Shown here: positions 25,787 to 33,976 of the stretch, one piece after another
Layout of the letters: each line of letters starts with the position of its first letter
Position numbering within the stretch: the first letter of the stretch is position 1
NCBI GenBank assembly: GCA_036557885.1
Contig: DATBGS010000010.1
Span: 1-64,000, forward strand
Direction of reading: 5' to 3'
From: DATBGS01 sp036557885
Lineage (GTDB): Bacteria > Chloroflexota > Ktedonobacteria > Ktedonobacterales > DATBGS01
DNA length: 64,000 bases
Position numbers and translations under genes: made by a program
The notes under the pieces: generated by a model
The model's input: the letters and a program-made list of their open reading frames with translations, nothing else
What the model was told of the DNA's origin: nothing
Databases searched by the model: none

Positions 25787-28744
25787 ATGAGCACCGTTGT
25801 GAGCACCACCACCGAGCGTATTGAGCAGATTGCGACGCAATGCCGGACCCATTACCGACCGTTTCCCGAACCGCTGATCAACGCTATCTGCGCGTATGTG
25901 GAGGGCAGCGGCACGCTGCTTCAGGTACGGCGGGAGTGGAAAGCCGCCAGGCCCCACATCTGGTACACCAGCCAGTTTATTGTGTATTCCAGCCCAATGC
26001 CTGAGCAGTTGGACGAGATGGACCTGCGCATTATGGAACTCTGCCTCGCGCTGGAGAACACCGAGACATTGCTACAGAAGTTTGCCGACAGCCCGATGTT
26101 GGAGCAGATACACCAGCATATGTTCGCCATGAAAATGCGTATCCCCAAGGTGATCAAGCTGTTGCTGCTCTGCCGCTCGATGGTCAAAAAGAATGTAGAC
26201 AATCAGGTGGTGCCAACGGCGCTGGGGCGCCTGCTGCTCTCCTATCTCCCTGAGCATTTTGAGATAATGCTCAAGCAAATACAGGTGGATAAATGGCGCC
26301 AGTCAACCCGATATTTCTTTAACCTGTTGATGGCAGCCAGGCCTGAAGGCTATCTTGATATGGCTGAACAGGTGGTACGCACACTCGATGCAAATCTGCG
26401 TGATTCTTACGTTGCAGAGCTGCTGCAAGCTGACCCGGCGCGCTTCACCGATTGGGCCAGGGAAGTTGCCAGCGCTTCGATGCAAGACACGCAGCAATAT
26501 TATTACTACTCGCTGGAGGCGCTGCTTAAGACAGACACGGCCAGGCACCTTGATCTGGCGCTGCAAGCGGCCAGGGCACCGCTCACCAAAAGACGCTGGT
26601 ACCAGGCGAAGCTGCAAATCATTGGGCTGGAGGCGGCGTTTCGCCTGGACCCCGCGCACCATCTCCCTCTGGTGGAAGAGGCCGCTGTCTCGACCAGCTA
26701 TTACTATGGGCTGAAAGGTGTGGAACTGCTGGAGGGGTATGATTTTGAGCAGACGCGCCCGATCTTGCAGCGCTGTATTGCCAGCGGGCAGACAGATGTG
26801 GCGCTCAAGGCGCTGAGGGTGTTGATGAAAGAGCGCTGGCCGGAGCGCCGGAGCTATGCTATCTCGCTGTTGGCGCACCCAGACAGGCAGATGCGCTCGG
26901 CTATCCTCCCCTGGCTCTGGGGCGAGACGTTTTTTGCAGGAACAGAGACGCTTGTTGATGGGATTGTGCCATTCTTGACCCATGACAAGCTCTATGCGCG
27001 TCACAATGCGGTGCTGGCGCTTCAGCAGATCAAAGATGAGCGCATCCCCGGCATTCTGGCTGCCAGACTGGACAGCGAAAAAGCCAACGAGGTGAGGCAC
27101 TCCATTCTGGATACCTCTGGCGTGGCCGAGGAGATTACCCCGCCAGCAGATACCCCCAGAACGACTGAAGAAACGCTGGTTGCCGAGTCTGAAGCCGTCT
27201 TGAAGTATGTTGCCAAGACGCCGCTTTCCTGGTTCAGTGAGGAACAGGCGGGCATGCTGCGCTGGGTTGATGGGGAGGCGGTGCCGCCTGTGGTGCTGCA
27301 CTATCTGCTGTTCCGGCAATCGCGCATTTCCAACGCGGCGCTGGCTGGGCAGATGCGCCAGGCGCTTCCGTTGTTTGATCGCACCAGCGCTGGCGAACTC
27401 GCTTTGACGATCTGGAATAGCTGGGCCACGAACGGTGCCCGGAGCTATGAGGCGTGGTGCTTGACGACGCTGTGCGCGCTGGGCGATGAGCGCTTGATTC
27501 AGACGCTGCGCCAGAACATTGATGGATGGAGCAAAGGGTCACGCGGCACGATGGCCGCCAAAACTGTGCGGGCAATGGCTTTTATCCGCAGCGACCTGGC
27601 GCTGACAGAAATCAGCCATCTGGTCGAGCGTGGCAAAAGCGGCCAGGTGCGCTGGGCCGCCAAAGAAGCCCTCAACGCCAGCGCCGCCAATCTGGGCATT
27701 TCGCTGGATGAACTGGCAGACCGGATTGTGCCCACGTTTGGCTTTGATGAGCGCAGCGAGCGCGTCTTTGACTATGGCCCGCGTCAGTTTGCGGCGCGGC
27801 TGCTCTTCGACCAGACGGTGCAGTTGAGCGATGCCAAAGGCAAGCGCTTGAAAAATCTGCCGCCGAGCAAAGCGCAGGATGACGCCACCAAAGTTGGCAT
27901 CGCGCGCGCCACCTGGAAACTGCTTAAAAAGCAGGCTCGGCCAGTAATGAATCTGCAAACGCAGCGTATGGAAGCGGCGATGCTTGCGCAGCGCGCCTGG
28001 CAAGTTGGCGCCTGGCAAACCTTCTTCCTCAAGCATCCACTGCTGCGCTCGCTGGCGGTATCTCTGGTGTGGGGTGTGGCCGATGCTGACGGGCATGGTT
28101 ATCAGATGACCTTCCGGCCATTAGAGGATGGTTCGCTCACTGATAATGAAGACAATCCCGTTGAACTGCCAGGTGAGGGGCAGATTCGGCTGGTGCATCC
28201 AGCAGCGATTGACGCGCAGACGCAGGCGGCCTGGCTGCAACATCTGGCGGATTATGAGGTGATGCCGACTTTTTCGCAAATGAATCGCGCAGTGGTGCGC
28301 CTGGACCCAGAACAGGGCGAGGCGCTGGGGTGGGAAGAATATAAGGGGTGTCTCGTCACCGAATCAACGCTGCTTACTCGTTTCAACAATGCGGGCTGGA
28401 GCCACCTTTCGGCGCCATATCCTGGCTATTCGCTCTGGAAGGATATTCCATTGGCTGGTATTGAAGCGATACAGGAAGGCTCCTGGCTGGCTACGCCGGA
28501 AGAAGATGGGGTGAATCTGGCTATCACCCGCCTGGGTTTTGTGGCGGCTGGTGCGCTCAAGAAAACGGATTCCAGCTACAACACCAACGATCTGCAAGCG
28601 GAGGATGCGCGCCTTCTTCCGCTGGGAAAGGTGTCGCCAGTGGTCTTTAGCGAGGCTGCTGCCATGCTTCAAGCGGCTGCCGCGCTGGGGCGCTATGATG
28701 ACGAATGGCAGAGCAAGGTTGGCCGCCGCTCAGAGCAGCGCTGA
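25787..28744 (+). CDS. DUF4132 protein with HEAT-like repeats, paralogue 2
   Basis: 985 residues, co-linear with paralogue 1: N-terminal segment ERIEQIATQCRTHYRPFPE, HEAT-like middle (HDKLYARHNAVLALQQIKDE), and the DUF4132 end with RVFDYGPRQFAARLLF, HPLLRSLAVSLVWGV, FRPLEDGSLTD and PVVFSEAAAMLQ. The paralogues diverge strongly in the N-terminal 300 residues and are more alike in the DUF4132 end, as expected if the repeats carry specificity. GGAG lies 8 nt before ATG 25787, 23 bp after the previous stop, so they form an operon. Confidence 0.86.
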   Translation: MSTVVSTTTERIEQIATQCRTHYRPFPEPLINAICAYVEGSGTLLQVRREWKAARPHIWYTSQFIVYSSPMPEQLDEMDLRIMELCLALENTETLLQKFADSPMLEQIHQHMFAMKMRIPKVIKLLLLCRSMVKKNVDNQVVPTALGRLLLSYLPEHFEIMLKQIQVDKWRQSTRYFFNLLMAARPEGYLDMAEQVVRTLDANLRDSYVAELLQADPARFTDWAREVASASMQDTQQYYYYSLEALLKTDTARHLDLALQAARAPLTKRRWYQAKLQIIGLEAAFRLDPAHHLPLVEEAAVSTSYYYGLKGVELLEGYDFEQTRPILQRCIASGQTDVALKALRVLMKERWPERRSYAISLLAHPDRQMRSAILPWLWGETFFAGTETLVDGIVPFLTHDKLYARHNAVLALQQIKDERIPGILAARLDSEKANEVRHSILDTSGVAEEITPPADTPRTTEETLVAESEAVLKYVAKTPLSWFSEEQAGMLRWVDGEAVPPVVLHYLLFRQSRISNAALAGQMRQALPLFDRTSAGELALTIWNSWATNGARSYEAWCLTTLCALGDERLIQTLRQNIDGWSKGSRGTMAAKTVRAMAFIRSDLALTEISHLVERGKSGQVRWAAKEALNASAANLGISLDELADRIVPTFGFDERSERVFDYGPRQFAARLLFDQTVQLSDAKGKRLKNLPPSKAQDDATKVGIARATWKLLKKQARPVMNLQTQRMEAAMLAQRAWQVGAWQTFFLKHPLLRSLAVSLVWGVADADGHGYQMTFRPLEDGSLTDNEDNPVELPGEGQIRLVHPAAIDAQTQAAWLQHLADYEVMPTFSQMNRAVVRLDPEQGEALGWEEYKGCLVTESTLLTRFNNAGWSHLSAPYPGYSLWKDIPLAGIEAIQEGSWLATPEEDGVNLAITRLGFVAAGALKKTDSSYNTNDLQAEDARLLPLGKVSPVVFSEAAAMLQAAAALGRYDDEWQSKVGRRSEQR

Positions 28745-28768
28745 ATGCTGTTCAATATAGGCGTGGGC

Positions 28769-28856
28769 ACCCCCCAAAGCAGGGGCAAGCGCTGCCCGCG
28801 CCATGTTCCCCGGCGCTACCAGCGCTTTTTACCGGCAAGATGCCTGTGGTACAAGT
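28769..28856. repeat. REP-like sequences between DUF4132 paralogues 2 and 3
   Basis: CCCCCCAAAGCAGGGG (the hairpin seen at 7641 and 12079, in the opposite orientation) and a decayed palindrome ACCGGCAAGATGCCTGTGG with tail TACAAG. Confidence 0.55.
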
Positions 28857-28872
28857 AAAGGGAGTGAGAGCT

Positions 28873-31782
28873 ATGCCCACACTCAGCGCTTCAGAACGCA
28901 TTGAGGCGATTGCTGAGCATTGTCGCGCCCGCCAGCAGTGGCTGCATGAGGATGCCATCATTGCGACGTGCCAGTATCTTTCTGGGGAGGATGTGCTGGC
29001 TGAAGTTGCGCAGCAATGGCAGCAAGTGAATAGCCATGTGCTGCCCTATACTGCTGAGCACATGGTTATTCTTTCTGAGAATGCCGACGAGTTGGACGAT
29101 CTTGACCTTCGCGTGCTCACGGTCTGCGTAACCATACACGCGCTCGGCGCCTTCTTTCAGAAGATTGCCTGGCAGCAGCGTGTCTTTCAGGCGCGCGATT
29201 ACGCGCTCCAGCAGGGCGTGACAGAAGAGGAGCTAGCGCTGGCTCTGCTGGATTCGTTTGAGCGCTTCACCGTGAATCCAGCCACGCCAATACCTCTGAG
29301 CGTGCTGCTGCTTTCTTATCTGCCCAGGCATTTTCCAGCCGTTCTTGCAGCGCGGAAACAAAGCACACATGGATATGGAAACATTTTTCTTGTGGGTCTT
29401 TTGCTGGCTGAGCCTACACCAGAACGCATCGAGATGGCCTGGCAGGTGGCGCAGCTTGCGCAGAATTACGAAATAGGCCGCTGCGCGGCTAACCTGCTGA
29501 AGGCTGATCCTGCGCGCTTCACTGAGTGGGCGCGGCAGGTGGCTGGCCCCTCCAGCACTGGCACGTATCAAGACCGGCTGGTTGCGCTGCAAGCCTTGTT
29601 GGAACACGACCTGGCTGGAAATATTGATCTGGCGGTGGAGGCTGCGCGCACTCGGATAGTCCATTCCTGGGATGCGGAGACTCTCCCTTGTACCGGGCTG
29701 GAAGTAGTCTATCGTTTCGACCCGGTGAAATATCTTCCGCTCGTTGAAGAAGCCGCGGTGCAGCCACATCCTGCTATTGGCAATAAAGCCGTCGAGTTGC
29801 TGAAAAAGGCGGACCCCGTTGCGGCGCGGCCAATTTTGCAGCGCTGTATTGCCAGCGGACATCCAAACCCGGCGCTGTCGGCCCTGGACGCGCTGCTTGA
29901 GCACGACTGGCCGGAGCGCCAGTCGTATCTCTTCTCGCTGCTGCCCCATCGCTCTAAGCAGGTCCGCGATGCCCTGCAAGAGGTGCTGGTCAAAGAGGGC
30001 GCGGCTCTGGTTGAGCCGCTTGGCGCGCAACTGGCGCATCCCAACGCCGACGCCCGCCTGGCGGTGGCGCAGACGCTTGGGCGCATTGGCAACAAGCGCG
30101 CGCTGGCGCTGCTGAAGGAGCGGCGCGACAGCGAAAAATCGCAGAAGGTGAAGCAGGCCATCATAGATGCTGCTGGCGTTGGCGAAACCCTGCCAGCCAA
30201 CACCAAGATGGCAGCATCGCCCATTGCCCTAATCACCGCTGAAGCTGAGGCCACGCTCAGGCAGATCACTAAGTCGGCGCTTCCCTGGTTTGACGTGGCG
30301 CAAGCGCCAGCGGTGCGCTGGACAACGGGCGAGCCAGTTCCGCAAAGCGTTCTCGCCTTTGTGCTGCAACGCCAGTCGCGGGCAAAGGGCGTGGCGTTGG
30401 ACGAGCGCGTAGGCCAGACGCTGGCGTTGATTGACCGCGCCACCACTGGCTATCTGGCCTGGGCGATCTGGAATGGCTGGACTGGTCTGGGCGCCAGGAG
30501 TGAACAAGCCTGGCTTTTGCCGCTGATCTGTTCGCTGGCGGATGAGCGGCTGATCTATCCGCTGCGCCAACACATAGAAAGCTGGAGCAAAGGGGCACGT
30601 GGGGCGCTGGCAGCAAAAGCGGCGGGGGCGATGGCGTTGATTGAGAGCGATTTGGCGCTGGCAGAACTGAGCAACATTGCCGAGCGCGCCCGACATGTCC
30701 AGGTGAAAGCGGCGGCGCGCAAAGCGTTGGAAGACACAGCAGCCCGCCTCAACATCTCGCAGGAAGAACTCTCAGACCGCATTGTGCCCGCGTTGGGCTT
30801 CAACGAGAAAAGCGAGCGCGTCTTTGATTATGGGCCGCGTCAGTTTACTGCGCGCTTGCGGTTTGACCAGAGTATGCAGATCACGGATAACGCGGGCAAA
30901 TCTGTGAGCGCTTTGCCCAAACCAGGAGCGCGCGATGAGGCCGAGAAAGCCGCCGCTGCCTTTGCCGCCTGGAAGCTCTTAAAAACGCAGCTTCAACAGG
31001 CCGTCAAGCTGCAAACGCAGCGCCTGGAATACGCGCTGGTGTCGCAGCGCGCCTGGGGCGTAGCGCGCTGGCAATCGCTCTTTCCGAAGCATCCGCTTTT
31101 GCGGGCGTTTGCAATTACGCTGGTCTGGGGTATGGTTGGCCCCGATGGGGCAGGCTACCAGAGCATCTTTCGCCCGCTGGACGATGGCTCGGTAACCGAT
31201 TACGAAGATAATCTTGTAACGCTGCCATCCGAGAGGCAGGTGCGCATGGTTCATCCGGTGGAGTTGGATGAGAAGACACGCAACGCCTGGGAGCAGCACC
31301 TGGTAGATTATGAAATCACACCGCCCTTCCCACAGCTTCATCGTCCAGTGCTGCGCGTCGGCCCGGAGGAGCGCGAGGTTATCTGGTGGGAGAAATACAA
31401 GGGCTATGTGATGAACGGGGGCGCGCTCAAGGGGCGGTTTATGAAAGCGGGCTGGGAGCGCGGCTCGGTGCAGGATGGCGGGGTCTATCACACGATCTGG
31501 AAGGCGTATCCAGCGGTGGGCATCCAGGCCATTCTGGAGACGGCAGGCATGGGCGTTGGCGATGAGCAAGAGTGGAACACAGCCATTCTGCGGCTGGCAT
31601 TTGCGCGCGCTGATACAATAAGGCGCGGCAGTTACATCTACGATGAGCTAAAAGAAAAGGATAGCCGCGCGCTCACGCTGGGCGAGGTGCCGCCGGTCAT
31701 CTTCAGCGAGGCCACCAGCGACGTTGCCATGTTTGCCGCTGCCGGGGAATATCACGAAGATTGGGAAAAGAAAGTGTGGTAA
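28873..31782 (+). CDS. DUF4132 protein with HEAT-like repeats, paralogue 3
   Basis: 969 residues from ATG 28873, which follows GGAG by 8 nt; the frame extends back to 28705, but that stretch is REP-like sequence. Layout matches its neighbours: ERIEAIAEHCRARQQWLHE at the start, HEAT-like units (LAHPNADARLAVAQTLGRIGN), then DUF4132 with RVFDYGPRQFTARLRF, HPLLRAFAITLVWGM, FRPLDDGSVTDYEDN and PPVIFSEATSDVAMF. Three tandem copies point to duplication and divergence within one system. The LLM oxidoreductase gene starts 3 bp after its stop. Confidence 0.86.
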   Translation: MPTLSASERIEAIAEHCRARQQWLHEDAIIATCQYLSGEDVLAEVAQQWQQVNSHVLPYTAEHMVILSENADELDDLDLRVLTVCVTIHALGAFFQKIAWQQRVFQARDYALQQGVTEEELALALLDSFERFTVNPATPIPLSVLLLSYLPRHFPAVLAARKQSTHGYGNIFLVGLLLAEPTPERIEMAWQVAQLAQNYEIGRCAANLLKADPARFTEWARQVAGPSSTGTYQDRLVALQALLEHDLAGNIDLAVEAARTRIVHSWDAETLPCTGLEVVYRFDPVKYLPLVEEAAVQPHPAIGNKAVELLKKADPVAARPILQRCIASGHPNPALSALDALLEHDWPERQSYLFSLLPHRSKQVRDALQEVLVKEGAALVEPLGAQLAHPNADARLAVAQTLGRIGNKRALALLKERRDSEKSQKVKQAIIDAAGVGETLPANTKMAASPIALITAEAEATLRQITKSALPWFDVAQAPAVRWTTGEPVPQSVLAFVLQRQSRAKGVALDERVGQTLALIDRATTGYLAWAIWNGWTGLGARSEQAWLLPLICSLADERLIYPLRQHIESWSKGARGALAAKAAGAMALIESDLALAELSNIAERARHVQVKAAARKALEDTAARLNISQEELSDRIVPALGFNEKSERVFDYGPRQFTARLRFDQSMQITDNAGKSVSALPKPGARDEAEKAAAAFAAWKLLKTQLQQAVKLQTQRLEYALVSQRAWGVARWQSLFPKHPLLRAFAITLVWGMVGPDGAGYQSIFRPLDDGSVTDYEDNLVTLPSERQVRMVHPVELDEKTRNAWEQHLVDYEITPPFPQLHRPVLRVGPEEREVIWWEKYKGYVMNGGALKGRFMKAGWERGSVQDGGVYHTIWKAYPAVGIQAILETAGMGVGDEQEWNTAILRLAFARADTIRRGSYIYDELKEKDSRALTLGEVPPVIFSEATSDVAMFAAAGEYHEDWEKKVW

Positions 31783-31785
31783 TAC

Positions 31786-32718
31786 ATGCAGTTTGGGGTC
31801 TTTCTGCCCATCTCTGGGCGAGCCAGCGGCCCGGATACGCTGATGGAGGCCGCGCGCAGCGCAGAGGCGCAGGGCTACGATGCCGTCTGGTCGGCTGATC
31901 GCGTCGTCACGCCCTGGCAGATCAACACGCCTTATCCCTACAGCGAAAACCACGAGTTCATTGTGCCGCCAGATCGTCCGTTTCTGGACTCGATGACCTG
32001 CCTGGCGTTTCTGGCGGGGGTGACGGAAAAGATCACGCTGGGCATCAGCGTGCTGGTGCTGCCCTATCGCCACCCGCTGTATTGGGCGCGCGTGGCCGTC
32101 TCCATCGAGCGGCTTTCCAGGGGGCGGCTGATTATGGGCGTGGGCGTGGGCTGGATGGAGGAGGAGTTTGCCGCGCAGGGCGTGCCGTTCCACGCGCGCG
32201 GCAAGATGACCGACGAGCAGTTGGAGATTGTGCAGCAGCTCTGGACCCAGGAGCACAGCAGCTATCAGGGCAGGCACTATCAATTTGAGGATATTGCGTT
32301 TTATCCCAAGCCGATGCAGCAGCCGCGCATCCCCATCTGGATTGGCGGCGAAGGCGCGGCAGCGCAAAAGCGCTCTGCGAAATATGGGGACGCCTGGTTT
32401 CCGTATTTTGTGGAGATTACGCCAGGCGAACTGCGCGCCGGACACGAAAACGTGCAGCAGCAGGCGGCGCAGTTTGGGCGCGACCCTCAGCAGATTGCGC
32501 TGACGTGCTGCCGCCCTATCGAGGTGACAAAGACGCCTGTACCCCAGGACGAGCGCTATCTGCGGGGCACGCCAGAACAACTGGTGGAGGCGCTCCAGAA
32601 GTACCGCGAGATTGGCGTCGCGCATCTGGCGCTGCAATTTATGGTTCCGCGCTGGCCGGAGCGCGTGGAGCAGATCGAGCGCTTTGCGCGCGAGGTCATG
32701 CCGCACCTGCAAGGGTAG
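31786..32718 (+). CDS. LLM-class F420-dependent oxidoreductase
   Basis: This 310-residue luciferase-like TIM-barrel protein contains MQFGVFLPISGRASG, QGYDAVWSADRVV, TEKITLGISVLVLPYRHP and RGRLIMGVGVGWMEEEF, the pattern of F420-dependent LLM oxidoreductases (TIGR03619-like). These transfer hydride between F420 and an organic substrate. It is wedged 3 bp after the third DUF4132 gene and 115 bp before the MoxR gene, so it is either part of the same transcription unit or a bystander. The start lacks a strong ribosome site, suggesting translational coupling. Confidence 0.88.
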   Translation: MQFGVFLPISGRASGPDTLMEAARSAEAQGYDAVWSADRVVTPWQINTPYPYSENHEFIVPPDRPFLDSMTCLAFLAGVTEKITLGISVLVLPYRHPLYWARVAVSIERLSRGRLIMGVGVGWMEEEFAAQGVPFHARGKMTDEQLEIVQQLWTQEHSSYQGRHYQFEDIAFYPKPMQQPRIPIWIGGEGAAAQKRSAKYGDAWFPYFVEITPGELRAGHENVQQQAAQFGRDPQQIALTCCRPIEVTKTPVPQDERYLRGTPEQLVEALQKYREIGVAHLALQFMVPRWPERVEQIERFAREVMPHLQG

Positions 32719-32833
32719 CGAGGCCGCTGGAGACGTACAGACGTTCGCAGTTTCCGGTCTGTATGGGGAGAATTGGAAAGAGAAGCTAAGGTACCGAGAC
32801 AACTAGCCAAAATAATTAATTGTAGGAGTAACC

Positions 32834-33976
32834 ATGAGTAGCACACAAACCGCAACCTTTCTTCGGCCACCCGCCGAAATTGTCTATGCCCGCGAACTTT
32901 CCGCGTTAGCCGCCAATGATCGCGGGCCAAAGCCCACTGGCTGGAAACTTTCGCCGCGCTCCGTGCGAACGTTTGTCGTTGGCAGCGAGGGGCAACCACT
33001 CCAGCACGAATGGGAAGGCAAACGCACCGAAACCATCGTCACGCGCAAGTTTTATGGCGATGATGTGCTGATTGAGCGCGCCACGATCAGCCTGGCCGGG
33101 AATCGCGGCCTGCTGCTGGTGGGCGAGCCGGGCACGGCCAAGAGTATGCTGAGCGAACTGATGGCAGCGGCCATCTCCGGCATCTCCACCAACACCATTC
33201 AGGGCACCGCTGGCACGACAGAAGACCAGATCAAATATTCGTGGAATTACGCGCTGCTCCTGGCGGAAGGGCCAAGCCAGCGCGCGCTGGTGCCTGCTCC
33301 GCTGTATGTGGGCATGACACAGGGCTTGCTGACGCGCTTTGAGGAGATCACGCGCTGCCCGCAAGAGATTCAAGATTCGATGGTCAGCATTCTGAGCGAT
33401 AAGGTGCTGATGGTGCCAGAACTGGACGGCGACGCGCGCGTGGTGCTGGCGAAGCCCGGCTTTAACGTGATTGCTACCGCCAACATCCGTGACCGGGGCG
33501 TCAACGAGATGTCCAGCGCGCTCAAGCGCCGCTTTAACTTTGAGACGGTGCAGCCCATCCGCGACCTTTCGCTGGAAGTCAAGCTGGTGATGGAGCAGAC
33601 CGAGCGGCTGCTGGCCGAGGCCAACGCGCCGGTCAAGGTGGAGCGCGAGGTTGTTGAACTGCTGGTGACGACGTTCCACGAACTGCGCGAGGGGACCACC
33701 GCCGAAGGCAAGCAACTGGAGCGGCCTAGCACGACACTGAGCACAGCGGAAGCTGTTTCGGTGGGCTACGCGGGCGGCCTTGATGCGTATTATTACGGCG
33801 ATAAAGAACTCTCCAGCAATGCGATTGTGCGGCATCTGGCGGGCGCGGTGATTAAAGACAACGCCGACGACCTGAAGCGCCTGCGCCATTACTTCGATAC
33901 GATTGTGCACCAGCGCGGCCAGGATCAAGGCGGCATCTGGCAGAGTTACTATCAGGCGCGAAAGTGGCTGGACTAA
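32834..33976 (+). CDS. MoxR-type AAA+ ATPase
   Basis: 380 residues. Walker A is GEPGTAKS (97-104). The Walker B position reads LLTRFEEITRCP, where most MoxR proteins have DEINRA. Sensor 1 lies in FNVIATANIRDRGVNEM and an arginine-finger-like RRF follows. MoxR ATPases work with vWA proteins as chaperones that load metals or remodel complexes, and the vWA gene is two genes downstream. GGAG precedes the ATG by 5 nt. The stop overlaps the next start (TAATG). Confidence 0.9.
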   Translation: MSSTQTATFLRPPAEIVYARELSALAANDRGPKPTGWKLSPRSVRTFVVGSEGQPLQHEWEGKRTETIVTRKFYGDDVLIERATISLAGNRGLLLVGEPGTAKSMLSELMAAAISGISTNTIQGTAGTTEDQIKYSWNYALLLAEGPSQRALVPAPLYVGMTQGLLTRFEEITRCPQEIQDSMVSILSDKVLMVPELDGDARVVLAKPGFNVIATANIRDRGVNEMSSALKRRFNFETVQPIRDLSLEVKLVMEQTERLLAEANAPVKVEREVVELLVTTFHELREGTTAEGKQLERPSTTLSTAEAVSVGYAGGLDAYYYGDKELSSNAIVRHLAGAVIKDNADDLKRLRHYFDTIVHQRGQDQGGIWQSYYQARKWLD